NCBI GenBank assembly: GCA_949825065.1
Contig: OX463863.1
Coordinates: 22,685,933 to 22,749,932, forward strand
Source of the DNA: Odontocerum albicorne
Lineage: Eukaryota > Arthropoda > Insecta > Trichoptera > Odontoceridae
Direction: 5' to 3'
DNA length: 64,000 nucleotides
The notes beneath the pieces are model-generated. The model was not told where the DNA came from. It saw nothing but the letters and a program-made list of their open reading frames with translations, and made no database searches. Both the position numbers and the translations under genes were made by a program. The first letter of the stretch is position 1. Every line of letters starts with the position of its first letter. Positions 1 to 11,960 of this stretch are shown piece by piece.

Positions 1-182
1 CATCCACAAATTGCCAGAGAGATGGGAAAATATGTAGCTAGCGATGGGCAATACTTTGAATAAAATATTTTTTTACCATTTTCATACAATAAATGTGTAT
101 TATCTATAAAAACATTTCGGTTTCATATTTACAGACTTGATATTTATAGTTAAGGCATTTACATTGTGGAGGTTTAAATACA
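1..182. other. No recognisable feature
   Basis: AT-rich sequence with a short TA-rich stretch. I see no coding signal or familiar repeat. Confidence 0.5.
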
Positions 183-458
183 TTGTAATTTGTTTTATCA
201 AACACTGTTTATTCCACTTTTTGTAACGGTATAACCCTACCGGTTTCAAGGTGCACACCTCATCTTCAGGGGAGCACAAACAAGACTGAATTCTGTTCGA
301 ACTGGCACTTTACCGTTAGAAGTGTGTGTGTCGGTGCCAGTTCGAACATAATTCAGTCTTGTTTGTGCTCCCCTGAAGATGAGGTGTGCACTTTGAAACC
401 GGTAGGGTTATACCGTTACAAAAAGTTGAATAAACAGTGTTCGATAAAACAAATTACA
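183..458. mobile_element. Penelope-like 3' ends in inverted (head-to-head) arrangement
   Basis: Arms of about 124 bp at 183-306 and 336-458 are reverse complements around a 29 bp spacer. The same sequence follows the Penelope-like ORF end at 28.7 kb and 29.4 kb, so these are two copies of that element's 3' non-coding end in opposite orientation. Inverted terminal copies are common in Penelope-like elements. The short ORF 324-509 runs through the arm and is not a gene. Confidence 0.65.
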
Positions 459-656
459 AAGAAATATCAAAATCATGATTTAGTAAAAGATAACGTCAAC
501 ACAAAATGAAGACGTGTTGTATTTTATGTCCCCTTTTTCTTTGATTTCTATGGATTTATGAAATAAAATTTTGTGTCTACGAATCAATGAATGCTCCTTT
601 ATGATATTTCTAGAATTTTAGCGTTAACATTATGGAAATTCATGTTAGTTCAAATA

Positions 657-1590
657 TTAGGTTGTTCCGAAAATAATGGCCGATTTGAATGTATCATTTC
701 GAACATTCTTTGCTAAGAAATATTTGTTTATATGCTTTTGTTTGACAGTTAATAATCCGCTATATTTATTTATAGAGTCGGCATTCAATTTGCATTATTT
801 TTAATCCTTCAGATATGGGATTGAAACCAGAAGAAATACGTGGATTTTTTAAATTTTAAACTTGGACATTATGCATCTCAAACAGCGCGCAATGTTAACC
901 TTTCCTTCCCTGTGTTGGGTATCTTCTACACGTTGCTTCTAATAACCATCAATATCTCTATAAATATTATAAATACAAGGTTAAGATTTTAGGTATTCCT
1001 CCATAATATATTTACGCATTGATTTAAAAAATAATATTAATAATAATCAGAATTTATCGACTACATCGTAAGTATTTTCTGAATATCGGAAACAAATTCG
1101 CATTTAAACGCTGTGAGTGCCTCGATCTTGGGTCTTGACGATAGGTGAAGAGTATGCGGGAAGCGCGACACTATATTCGCATCTCACTCTTGCATACTCC
1201 ACTGAATAGCGAGGAGCTCAATTGTCTCAACCTCGCAAGTGTAAGCCACGCCCGGGTTAGCCACCAACCCTGCCGCGCCGGAGTAGCTGTTGGGCTGGCA
1301 ACGAGACTAGATCTACGCCCGTTCCGTGAGCGTTGCCAGATGGTTTTTTAATGTTTTCAGCAAATAAATCTCAATTATTATAATTTTTAACTTCAATTAT
1401 AATTAATTAAGGGGATTATCTATGAATGTTCTTATTTTTCCGATTTAAAATCACTAATTTTTGATCGCGTACTCACTACCCAACACCGGAGCGCGCGTTT
1501 CAATTTTATCACCGTAAGGGAAGGGTTAATCAAACATGGGATGACGGGACTAAATCTGAATGAACGTTGTATCGAAAAAAATCTTTCATA
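657..1590 (+). mobile_element. Mariner N-terminal fragment split by a TTAA MITE
   Basis: TA at 655-656, then the mariner-type end TTAGGTTGTTCCG. From the ATG at 814 the translation begins MGLKPEEIRGFF, typical of a mariner helix-turn-helix start. After a one-base frame slip it reads FKLGHYASQTARNVN, is interrupted at 899-1525 by a TTAA-flanked MITE, and resumes as QTWDDGTKSE before a stop. Nothing downstream of about 1590 belongs to it. It is dead. Confidence 0.7.
899..1525. mobile_element. TTAA MITE, family 1, copy A (piggyBac-like)
   Basis: 627 bp flanked by TTAA at 895-898 and 1526-1529. Ends CCTTTCCTTCCC and its imperfect inverse AAGGGAAGG mark terminal inverted repeats. The TTAA target site is the signature of piggyBac-superfamily transposition. 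Copy D at 19305-19914 is closely similar. No transposase. Confidence 0.8.
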
Positions 1591-1599
1591 TGGACACAA

Positions 1600-2485
1600 A
1601 AGTTATTTCATTTATACATTAGAAATAGACACTAAATTCACATACTGTTTTTATTGTATAATAATCTTAACTGTCCCACCGCCCTCTCTTATCTCGCCGA
1701 TAATTATCAGCGTCTTTCCGATCAATGACTAGCCTTATGCTCAAACAGAGACTATTTATATCGAATGGCGTGTAACGATAGAAAACAAAGTCAATGGGGC
1801 ATGTAAATATATACACTTGTACTGAAGAGTAAGATGATAGTCTACAAAAGTATTTTAGTACCCACTTTGATGTGTGCTAGTGAAACATGAATGTGGAAAA
1901 AGACTGAAAGGAGTCGTAAAATTTACATACTGTCACTATTGTACATCTTTAACTGTTCCACCACCTCCTCTTATTTCGCTGCAAATATTCAGCTTCTTCC
2001 CGATCATGGAGTTGCGCTACGCTCTAACAGAGGTTGTTTATTGGTTTTCTCAGTTCACTGCTTTTATTTTTTTTACATCATCTTTTACTGTCCATGCAGT
2101 GAGACTCTGGAACCAGTTACAAACCAATGTGAGACTCACTCCGTCCTTGGCATACTTTAAAAAGCGACAGAAAAAAACTCTTAATTTCTAGTCAGTAATA
2201 TAACGTGTTTCATTCCTGATTTTCCTTCCCTCTCCACCATCCCTTCCTTTCCTTTTGATTGATGATATCTCACTTTATATGAAAAGGAATGTTCGGGTGA
2301 TTGTCCGTCTTTGTGGGGTTTGTGGGCGTATGCTCACGTATGTGTCCATGGTTTTTGTAGGGATGGATAATCATTTGAATGTTTTTTGCGACAATGTAAC
2401 TTGCTTCGTTTACTTTTGTCTGGATGGTTCGAAGAGATTGCCGCCTGGCAATAAGCCCGCCCAATTGTATTTACAATAAAATTGT
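1600..2485 (+). pseudogene. Non-LTR retrotransposon remnant with 3' UTR
   Basis: Pieces of the reverse-transcriptase ORF C-terminus are visible: a NKVNGA-like motif at about 1785 and a degenerate YGSETW-like motif near 1880. VRLWNQLQTNVRLTPSLAYFKK at 2100-2165 is typical of the end of many LINE ORF2 proteins. An AT-rich 3' UTR follows and ends near 2430-2485 with GCCTGGCAATAAGCCCGCC and an A-rich tail. Frameshifted and dead. Confidence 0.6.
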
Positions 2486-2657
2486 TAAATAAATAAATTT
2501 TAAAAATCTTTCATATGGACGCAAAATAAATTAGGAATGCAACGAAGTATTTTTTTTTCTAGATTATAAAATAAGTATTTATTTGTTCGCCATGCTTTAA
2601 AATTTATCACATCATAAGTGTTATGAAAAATAAATGATTCTTTTTTTGCCAGATTAT

Positions 2658-3440
2658 GTGTTGACGACCCCTGACGAGTATGATACAAATATGTGTTGAC
2701 GACCCCTGACGGGTATGATATAAATGCGTTGACGACCCCTGACGAGTATAATACAAATGTGTTGACGACCCCTGACGAGTATGATACAAATGTGTTGACG
2801 ATCCCTGACGGGTATGATACAAATGTGTTGACGACCCCTGATGAGTATGATACAAATACGTCCTAATGACCCCTGACGATTATGATACAAATATGTGTTG
2901 ACGATCCCTGACGGGTATGATACAAATGTGTTGACGAACCCTGATGAGTATGATACAAATAGGTCCTGATGACCCCTGACGAGTATGATACAAATATGTG
3001 TTGACGATCCCTGACGGGTATGATACAAATGTGTTGACAAACCCTGATGAGTATGATACAAATAGGTCCTGATGACCCCTGACGAGTATGATACAAATAT
3101 GTGTTGACGATCCCTGACGGGTATGATACAAATGTGTTGACAAACCCTGATGAGTATGATACAAATAGGTCCTGATGACCCCTGACGAGTATGATACAAA
3201 TATGTGTTGACGATCCCTGACGGGTATGATACAAATGTGTTGACGAACCCTGATGAGTATGATACAAATAGGTCCTGATGACCCCTGACGAGTATGATAC
3301 AAATATGTGTTGACGACCCCTGACGGGTATGATACAAATGTGTTGACGACCCCTGATGAGCATGATACAAATGTGTTGACGACCCCTGACGAGTATGATA
3401 CAAATACGTGTTGATGCACCCTGACGGGTATGATACAAAT
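2658..3440. repeat. Minisatellite, about 33-37 bp units with higher-order structure
   Basis: Roughly 22 units of TGTTGACGACCCCTGACG...GTATGATACAAA. In the middle (about 2840-3310) three variant units form a higher-order block of about 108-110 bp repeated four times. Long minus-strand ORFs (up to 249 aa) result from the periodicity and are not genes. Confidence 0.9.
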
Positions 3441-3764
3441 ATTATAATGACTTTTTAAATAACTGAATTATTTTATTTTTAGACATTTTTGTGAAATCGC
3501 ATAGAAAAATGTAATTAGAAAAACTCGGCATATTTCTATGGTAATAACATAGAAAAATAACCTAAAAGTTGGGTGTTGAAGGTTCATCCTTCATCTTACT
3601 AAAAACATTCATTATGTGAAAACATTCATTATGTGAATGTATTCATGGTGTGAATTCATTCATTTATGAATAAGAAAGTACACGAGGAGAAATTAGACAG
3701 CTCTGTAAACGGCACTTGATAAATATGTCACTATATAAATTGTCATTCGTTTCAGATGTCTTCA
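3441..3764. other. No recognisable gene
   Basis: AT-rich DNA with short direct repeats of ATTCATTATGTGAA at about 3607-3660. Nothing else recognised. Confidence 0.4.
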
Positions 3765-4140
3765 TTCCGCCTTCTTTCATACATTGACACTCCACACATT
3801 TTAATCAGTTCACACATCTCTACACCATTAATCCTTCTTCTGCCAAGTTCATGTTTCACTTCCGCACATAAAATGGACACTATTACGTATTGTCATTATT
3901 GATATTACGCGGTGGTATATATAAAAAATTAAGCGCTCCATTTACCTTGTTCCCTGTCGCTACCTTTCTTCCAATGTCCCTTCCAACTCCCCCATCACAC
4001 GTAAACATATTGCCCAGATAACAGAACACATCAACCTGTTCCAGTTTCTTTGAATTAACCCATAAATTGCAAACACTTTTTACCACATTTATTTCTAAAA
4101 CCATAACCTTTGATATCACTACATTCATTTTCAAACCTTT
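3765..4140 (-). pseudogene. LINE reverse-transcriptase C-terminal fragment
   Basis: Minus strand encodes WVNSKKLEQVDVFCYLGNMF...VGRDIGRKVATGNKVNGALN, the conserved region after the RT domain of many RTE/craniofacial-like LINE proteins, then a frame-shifted MCGVSMYERRR stretch. The same family recurs at 23.3, 45.4 and 46.0 kb. Broken. Confidence 0.7.
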
Positions 4141-5744
4141 TACTAGACATAATTTAATAAAAACCTTCTATAAATATCGTTGAAATACAAATATCTAAAT
4201 AATTTAGCACTCCATACTAACCACAGTAATGTCCAAGACCACGTCCTTTTCGTTTGATCCGATCGATATTACGAAGGAAATTATTCGACACGTTTTTTAT
4301 TGATTTACTATAACTATGCACTGGTTAATTGAACTAAAATGCAAATCACGCGTTTTATATAAATTATTGGTAAATTAACACGAATTATCAGTTAAGTGAA
4401 CATCGACATAATGCGACAGATGACAAAATGACGGTTGTTCAGTTTGCATAGATAAAGTTGGAAGATGGACGCGTCTGAGGAAGCCAGTTCCATAGACTAT
4501 TTGGATAGATGGATAAGAGTATCGCAATTTTTATGTTTAAAAATAAACATATTTTTTAAATAGTTAATTATCAAAGATAATAATGCGTAAGTCGCATAAT
4601 AAAAATATCCCGCTTCAGTTTTAAAAAAATATTATTTACCTCGTATTTAAAGTCATAGGTATTATTATGCCCTCGAATACTAAGCAGAAAAAAACATGCG
4701 TGAGAGTCTCGCGCAGTAGAAGTGAACTTCTTAGCTCCTAGGAAAAGTTGATTTTATGCATTGCCTTTTTTCCATTCCGCTCATGACAAAGCAATACCTC
4801 GTAAGCCACTTAATACAAAATTACAGGCGAGGTAAAAAACTTCATAATATCTACATTTTTTAATTATATTTTGGTATAATTAGGTTTTTTGTACATTTTA
4901 TATAAATACTTTTAATATTAGTTATCCACTTTTTTTAAATATTTTTTTTCCCTTTACTTATGTGGGATACTATGTTAGGTATTGTTTCCACTCAAGTAAC
5001 AATATTGTGCCTTACAAGTAATTGCTTCTAATAAATGTACTAATAATAATGTCTACTGTTACAATAAAAACACACTTTATACATTATAACATAATTTATT
5101 TAAAAATCACTATGTAAAACACGAATACGCAAAAATAATATTTATATTACATAATATGAACAAGATAATTGTTTTCAAAATATTATACAACATAATATGA
5201 CCCAGTGAAGTAATATCCAACTAAGAGTATATCAAACAATCGTCAAGAAGCAAATGAAAAAGATATTATTATGTATCCATAAAGTTAAAAAATTACATCA
5301 GTATTTATTGGCTATAAGATTGGAGAAAAAATATTTTATCAAGCTAAAATACTCCTATATATAGTACTTCTGGTTCAAATATTCTATAATTTCCAAAGTG
5401 TTATTAGTGAGGAAGGCAGTCATAGAAAGAGGAACAATCTGGAGGAATGACTGATTTCAATTCTTGGAGATGACGATAGTTTTGTAAAGAATAAAGTTTT
5501 GGCCATTCAATTCCCTGACTTAGATTTTTTATTCTCCGAGGTAGATCTTGCCAATCACCTGTAAAATCTAATTTATATTGTATCGTTCCGTTGTAATATT
5601 GAAGTGCTCGCAGTCACAGGTCTGTAACCTTACTACTCCCTGGACTTATGCTTTTAAGTCGCAACAATTTGGAATCACTTAAATCCCAGTTCATCCATTT
5701 GGCTTCATAAGGGAATGGGGTTTTCCTCGCTTCCTTTGATACAG

Positions 5745-6400
5745 AGAGATACGTACGATACTCTCTCCGTGGTTGCAGTCCTAAGACTGGTTTGCAGCAA
5801 TTTCAACTCTTCTCCTCCATTCCCCCCTGTCCTGTGCGGCTCTTTTTAAATCTGTATATGTTGAGCAGCGCACGTCCACCGACAGGTCCTCCAGGTACTC
5901 TCGGCGTGGGCGTCCCCTAGAGTTTGTCCCCTAGGTCATACCCTCCATTATGGCATGCAAGAGGCCCTCTTGTCGTATTATATGACCGATCCATCTTGCA
6001 CGCCTTTCGGACAGGATCCTGAGCAGGTGCCTTCCTCCTTCGATTCGTTGGAGAACCTCTTCATTTGTGATGCGGTCTCTCCAGGAAATTCCTAATAGTC
6101 TTCTATATAGGACCACATCTCAAAAGCCTCTAGTCTTCGTCTATCTCTTTCGGATAGGCACCATGTCTCGCAGCCGTACATCAAGATACTCCATACATAG
6201 GTCTTGATGAGGACTATTCTCAGTTTTAGGTCTATATTATTTGATTCTATTATTTTCGACCTTTTATTAAATGCAAGTCTAGCCTGATGTATACGGCTGT
6301 CGACCTCGCTCTCGGACCGACCGTCCCATGTTATTTTGCTCCCGAGGTAGACAAACTCCTTCAAATAAACTCCTTCAAAGATACTGGCTAAATATATATT
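5745..6400 (-). pseudogene. LINE C-terminal fragment inserted in element X
   Basis: Minus strand: EFVYLGSKITWDGRSESEVDSR..., ILMYGCETWCLSERDRRRLEAFEMW, a frameshift near 6100, then LLGISWRDRITNEEVLQR, RARWIGHIIRQEGLLHAIMEG, and after another shift EYLEDLSVDVRCSTYTDLKR ending at a TAG near 5785. This is the standard C-terminal region of RTE-like LINE ORFs. It is 5'-truncated and lies between two conserved blocks of the element X gene. Confidence 0.75.
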
Positions 6401-6490
6401 TTTTTTTTTTTTGGTTCCACTATGGACAGAGTCGCATTCCATTTGTGTTTGCCCTCGCTCAAGGGATTGTTGGGTAATGTTTTGCTCTCT

Positions 6491-7190
6491 TGTTATTGAT
6501 AGGTCAAGCGATGCATTTGCCAAAATATTATTCCTATTTTGGTAGGTACAACCATCACTGAATGTAATGACTTTTTTATCATGAGGGCAATAATTCTTGA
6601 TGTAATCTACAACAAACGAAGCAATAATTTTGTTATTGATAGGTCAAGCGATGCATTTGCCAAAATATTATTCCTATTTTGGTAGGTACAACCATCACTG
6701 AATGTAATGACTTTTTTATCATGAGGGCAATAATTCTTGATGTAATCTACAACAAACGAAGCAATAATTTTGTTATTGATAGGTCAAGCGATGCATTTGC
6801 CAAAATATTATTCCTATTTTGGTAGGTACAACCATCACTGAATGTAATGACTTCTTTATCATGAGGGCAATAATTCTTGATGTAATCTACAACAAACGAA
6901 GCAATAATTTTGTTATTGATAGGTCAAGCGATGCATTTGCCAAAATATTATTCCTATTTTGGTAGGTACAACCATCACTGAATGTAATGACTTCTTTATC
7001 ATGAGGGCAATAATTCTTGATGTAATCTACAACAAACGAAGCAATAATTTTGTTATTGATAGGTCAAGCGATGCATTTACCAAAATATTATTCCTATTTT
7101 GGTAGGTACAACCATCACTGAATGTAATGCCTTCTTTATCTCGAGGGCAATAATTCTTGATGTAATCTACAACAAGCGAAGCAATAATTT
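6491..7190. repeat. Five exact-period 140 bp tandem repeats
   Basis: Units start at 6491, 6631, 6771, 6911 and 7051. Copies are nearly identical; the last (7051-7190) differs most and is likely the ancestral one. Each encodes the SDGCTYQNRN motif on the minus strand, but 140 is not a multiple of three, so the array destroys the reading frame. Confidence 0.93.
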
Positions 7191-7753
7191 AATGTAAAAA
7201 TGAAAGGCTATCTTCATTTAATATAATATTTTATATCCTCGAGCACAGCACTATTTCAGCTTATCAGCCCGTCCTCGGAGTATCGACTGAAACATAAATA
7301 TTTATTACAAAAATATAAAAAGGTTATGTCTTTATTATATCAAATCTTAGTATAATACATCGATTTCAACTTTAAATAATATATTTATTATATAATTAGT
7401 ATTGCATATACTTACATCTTAATCATTTAGTATCCAAATAGATTTATATATTAGCAAAAACAAAAAAAACTTCACTACATCAAATGTCTAGCACGTGGAC
7501 TACACTGAATAATGAGGGTTACGCATGTCATTTCAGTCAACAGGCGACCATGTTTGTTAATAATTCTATAGCAATACTTCGTAACCTTCTTTACGAGGTA
7601 ATGCAGCGGACAAAATGGGATACGAAGTATTGCGTTAATTGAATTAGAGATTTAAATTAATTTTTTTAAGAAACGAGCTTTTCCTATGTTACGTATTCAC
7701 ACATTTAAAGACTAACTACATAAAAAACTCGTTTTTGACAAAAGTGTGGTATG
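7191..7753. other. AT-rich interior of element X
   Basis: No ORF. Holds a minus-strand TTTATGTTTCAG motif near 7290 that could have been a splice acceptor of the element's gene, and subterminal inverted motifs near the right end. Confidence 0.35.
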
Positions 7754-8430
7754 CGAGGTATTGCTTTGTCATGAGCGATTTGTTAACGATTTACATTTTT
7801 TTTTTAAGATTAGGAAATGGTTATGTGGAATTTAATTCAAGAAAATGTCTCTTAATTAAATTAAAAAAAAAAAAAACAATTTATAATACATAATAATAAT
7901 TTTAATAATAAATAATAATTTTAATAATAATATAATACACTTAATAATATTAAATTTATATTTTTTAATATTAAATATATCAATATTTATATGCTATTAT
8001 TAATTATAAAATTAATTATTTTTAAATATTTATTTATTTATTATATTATTTTTATTATATTATTAATAATATCATATTATTAATTAATTATAATAATAAT
8101 ATAATTATTCATATTATAATAACACATATATATTATATATATTAAATATAAATTATATATCAAATAAATATTAAATTAAATTAATTAAAGTAATTAAATA
8201 TAAAATAAAAATGATTAAATATATTAATATTAAAATAATATTTATTATTATTAATAACAAATAATTATTAATATTAAAATAATTAATAATGATTTATTAA
8301 TAAATAAAATATTTAATAATAATAAATAATAATTTAATAATACAATACACCGTTTCACTTTTCGTGACGTTCAGGACAATTTGCCCTACGGCATAGATAC
8401 AAGTTTCACTTTTAAAAAAAACCTACACGG

Positions 8431-8999
8431 CACAGATTCGTTTTCCAACTGAATTGACATTGGAATGGCGATGAGATCCTCGACTACGAGGTCAAACATC
8501 GACGACGATAACGTTTTATCAAATATAATTAAATCAAATGACCATTTTATGACGAAATTTATTGAAAAAATGTAATCTATAACAAAATATATATTCAGGT
8601 TGATATGAAAAAATCAATAGAATCAGTACATTATTACTATAGTCTTACATATATGATAGAAGTTTATGACCATAAATCACGAAGAAGAAAATCTATGGAA
8701 ATCAATTAAAAACACGGATATCTATGGAAGTAAAAAATGTAAGGTTATAAAAAATATTGCTATTGACATTTTTATTACCAATTTTTATTCAAATCACGAA
8801 ATATATCCTTGAAAACATTTAAAGAAATCAAATGCATATGTTAAGTTGAGAATGTGTTGTACCTGAGCCGAGCTATTCACGATCGGAATATTCTAGCGAA
8901 GTCAATACTGATGAAGATGACGTATGTCCATTATAAATATTATGCGTTTGACAGCTGATAAATGGCGGCAAATTAAAAATTGCAGTTCTTGTTGCGCCA
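8431..8999. other. No recognisable feature
   Basis: AT-rich DNA without coding signal in either strand and without a repeat I can match elsewhere in the window. Confidence 0.4.
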
Positions 9000-9150
9000 C
9001 CCTACATATCTCTTTAAATATTGGCCGTGAACTCCTATATATGAAGGAGTATACGCCAGTGTCAAGTGATGGTCCTACATATCATTCTTCTTGAATAATG
9101 GCCATGAATTCCTGTAATTGAAGGAGTATACGCCAGTGTCAAGTGATAAT
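9000..9150. repeat. Tandem pair of a dispersed repeat
   Basis: The block GGCC(G/A)TGAA(C/T)TCCT...AAGGAGTATACGCCAGTGTCAAGTGAT occurs twice (about 9025-9075 and 9100-9150). An inverted relative is at about 50790-50850. It contains the local palindrome CTCCTATATATGAAGGAG. Element class unknown. Confidence 0.6.
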
Positions 9151-10890
9151 ATTATGAATTCGAACAATTACGTTCTAATTATTACTACATGTTTGCTTAT
9201 ATCTTCGTATTAGTTTAAGATAGATTTTAAGTTATTTTATTGATAATTTCAATTATATAAATTCAATCCCCCAACTTTTAGGTTACTTGTTTTGTGTGCC
9301 CATGTTTTCATGTTATTTAAAACGATGTTGTGTCGTGAATCAAATAAATACATTAAATTTAATCTGTGTACGTTTGAACAAGACATTGACGTATTTTTAC
9401 TTATTTTAATCATAAATGAAAGAACATCAAAAGAATATGAATATTGTAACATGGTTTTTATTTAACATTTTGTGCAATTTTAATATAAATTGGTTGAATA
9501 ATAATTAATTCCTGCAAAATCTAACAAATGCTTTATTGTATGAATGAAGCTCAACCGTTCATAACATAGAAAAACTTTAGGTAAAGATAGAATACGCGTT
9601 ATTCACAGGTTGACTAAAAAATGGGATATTTTTCTTATGCCTTGTGAAATTATTTAAAAATCATAAAAAAAATTCAAGAATAAAATATATTTATAAAATA
9701 ATTGAAATTTTTCATCATGCTGTTTCCCCAATGGAGTCAGACATTCAAAATTATTTTCTTTTTCCTCGCCTTATCCCATCTGTTGGAGATCGGCTGCTTG
9801 CACTTTCCTTCATTTCTATTTCTACAACTTCTTGGATATATTCTAAGTCTCGTCATATTCTCCTCCACTTTCATATATAGGCTCTTTTTGAGTCTACCTC
9901 TGCACCTATTTGGGAGTTTCTAATTTGTGGCTGTCTTTAGTGTAAACCTTTCATCTCGCAGTTGCACTGTTTATGTCAATGTAGTCGTGCTTCCCAAACT
10001 TAATCTACTATTGGCGTCACTTTGATCGTTTCGTGAATTTGTTTATTAAAGATCTTGTCCAATTTAGTGACCAACACTACATGAAACAGTTGTTTCTCTT
10101 TTAGTCTACTGTTGCATATAACAATGCAATTAAATGAATACATATGTTGAATCAGTATAAATAAAAAAAAACTTCGGACATGTAATGGAAAGAAAAATAA
10201 AATATAAAGCGTCATTAGATTTTTAATAAAACTTTTTATCTAATTGAATATTTAGGACAGAAAAAAAATTTTCATTTGAAATATTTTAAGGAAAAGTGCT
10301 ACATCCTGAAAGCTTCTATGTCAAAATACAACGTGTGACATTTGATCTATGCATCAAGCGCTCGAGAGAGAGCGCTTGGCTAAAATGTGTTAAAATTAAA
10401 ATGATTATACCGAGCTAATATTTGTTTAATGCACAGTGAAATTGTCATTATTTAATATTAATTTATGGCATAAAATCAACTGTCAATAATTTAACAATGG
10501 CAATAAGTGAACGAAATTGTTGAAAGTTGTATTTTAAGGTTAGTATCGAGTCGATGATTTTGACAGATTGCTTATAAACAAAATTACAGAAATGTATCAA
10601 TTTTATGAGAAAACTATACTTATTTCCGCGTTTTAAAATGATCCATTAAAGAAATTGCTTTAAAAATGATAATATTGAACATATCACGTATTGGATTTAT
10701 TCGATTTAAAAACATATATCGAACTGTTAAACGTACAGTTTCCTTCACGAGACTTTCTAGTTTTATGTATGTTTTTTTTTTGTTTTAAACGGTCACACCC
10801 TTTTTAAAAATTAAAGTCCTTTAAAGCATGCTCAATGCTGACCCTCCGCTATGTCTGGAACTCGGCGTACCACCTGTCTCCATCCCTCCC
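9151..10890. other. No recognisable gene
   Basis: Low-complexity AT-rich DNA. The short ORFs here show no domain and no codon pattern. A palindrome GCGCTCGAGAGAGAGCGC occurs near 10360. Confidence 0.4.
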
Positions 10891-10894
10891 TAGG

Positions 10895-11915
10895 CTGGTC
10901 CTGTGAGTGGCAACCCGCGGGTTGCGGGTTGATCAGGACTGGTCAACCCGCGGCCCGTGGGGCCCGCGGTCATATATGACAAAATATGTTACAAGTATAT
11001 TTACGGATTAACCTTTCTTTCTGTGCTAAAAAAAAATCCGCACGTTCCGGTGCTGTGTATTCAATACACATGTAAAAATGAGCGATTTAAAATAAGAATA
11101 TTCATAGCCAATCTCTTAAATTAATAAAATTTCAAGTCAAAAGTGATAATAATTGAAATTTAATTGCTGAAAACATGAAAAAAACATCGGCCGACGTTCA
11201 CAAAACGGGCGAAGAGACCACCTCAAATTTATGCCCGCGAGCCACTGAAGCGGGCAAACTGAGATTCTATTTTTGCGTTCCCATATACCGAAGTAAAGTG
11301 AGACGTGAATAGCGTCGCTTCCTCACCCATAGCGGTTTTCTTAGAATGAATATACCTACGTCACACGCTGGCACACGTTTGATTGTATCGGTGAATTTAT
11401 TCCTGATTTTCACAAAATATCTCTGATGTGTCAGATAAGTGCTAATTATTATTAATATAATATTTTCATTCAATGCATAAATGTATTACGGAGGAATACC
11501 TAAAATCTGAAGCCATTATTTATTATATTTATAGCGATATTAAAGTTTTTAGAAGCAATGTGTACTAGTTACACATCACAGGGAAGGAAGGGTTAATAAC
11601 TTAGAATTTCAAGTCATTATATTACCATACAAATACATGATGTTGTTGGTTCAATACATGTTTTCTCTTCATATCTAGTTGTAGTATCGTTTCTTTCAGA
11701 TTTCCACTGATTGAACACTTTCTGTGTGCCTCTGCATACAAATCAATCAGTTACAAAAATAAATTAATAAGTACGAATTTCGTTGTAATGTCAGATATCG
11801 AAAATAATATTGGAACAACATTTACGGTTATTTTTATTTATGTGCGGCCCTTGGAAAATTTTAAGTCGTCAATGCGGCCCGTGGTGCAATTTGAATTGGT
11901 CGGGTCTGGTGTAAA
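10895..11915. mobile_element. Possible hAT-like element remnant hosting MITE B
   Basis: GC-rich blocks with CCCGCGG and GCGGCCCGTGG near 10905-10975 and GCGGCCCTTGG...GCGGCCCGTGG near 11844-11882 resemble the sub-terminal sequence of many hAT elements. The terminal repeats and target duplication are no longer clear. Copy B of the TTAA MITE lies between. Confidence 0.3.
11012..11592. mobile_element. TTAA MITE, family 2, copy B
   Basis: 581 bp between TTAA at 11008-11011 and 11593-11596. Terminal CCTTTC...TGTGCTAAAAA and ...CACAGGGAAGGAAGGG. Copies C, E and F share the whole interior (E and F in the opposite orientation). Confidence 0.8.
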
Positions 11916-11960
11916 TGCTGTAAAAATGCTTGCACTTAGAAAAATACACTAAGGGACAAT

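Larger units (their letters stand above)
5395..7190 (-). pseudogene. Element X transposase-like pseudogene
   Basis: Reading the minus strand from 7190 down: VVDYIKNYCP, then TFSDGCTYQNRNN (a D/N-rich motif like the catalytic region of insect transposases) and ASLDLSIT; this part is present five times. Then comes LERGQTQMECDSVHS at about 6425-6470. A LINE insert (5745-6400) interrupts it. It resumes as RKTPFPYEAKWMNWDL at about 5660-5725, and after a stop TGDWQDLPRRIKNL...SVIPPDCSSFYDCLPH ends at about 5420. The order fits the C-terminal half of uncharacterised insect transposase-like proteins; calling it DDE type is my inference. Confidence 0.5.
4778..7777 (-). mobile_element. Element X: 3.0 kb transposon with perfect 24 bp TIRs
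   Basis: Terminal repeats 4778-4801 and 7754-7777 are perfect reverse complements (CGCTCATGACAAAGCAATAC + CTCG). The flanking ATT (4774-4776 and 7778-7780) may be a 3 bp target duplication; comparison with the uninterrupted repeat copy at 54.7 kb supports the insertion point. Inside, on the minus strand, is a decayed transposase-like gene, a tandem 140 bp expansion and an inserted LINE fragment. Subterminal inverted motifs (ACGAGGTAATG, ACGAAGTATTG) occur near 7597 and 7620. The superfamily is not established. Confidence 0.72.
4682..8430 (+). repeat. AT-rich-core repeat, copy 1, split by element X
   Basis: Left part 4682-4777 (GCGTGAGAGTCTCGCGCAGTAG...CTAGGAAAAGTTGATTTTATG) and right part 7778-8430 (AGATTAGGAAATGGTTATG, then about 500 bp of A/T, then CGTTTCACTTTTCGTGACG) match the ends of the repeats at 32125-33195 and 54640-55450. 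A 3.0 kb transposon (4778-7777) separates the two parts. No ORF; element class unknown. Confidence 0.65.

Noticed and set aside
2654..3438. Overlapping minus-strand ORFs of 179-249 aa
   Set aside because: By-products of a minisatellite whose unit length keeps frames open; the three frames encode permuted versions of the same repeat.
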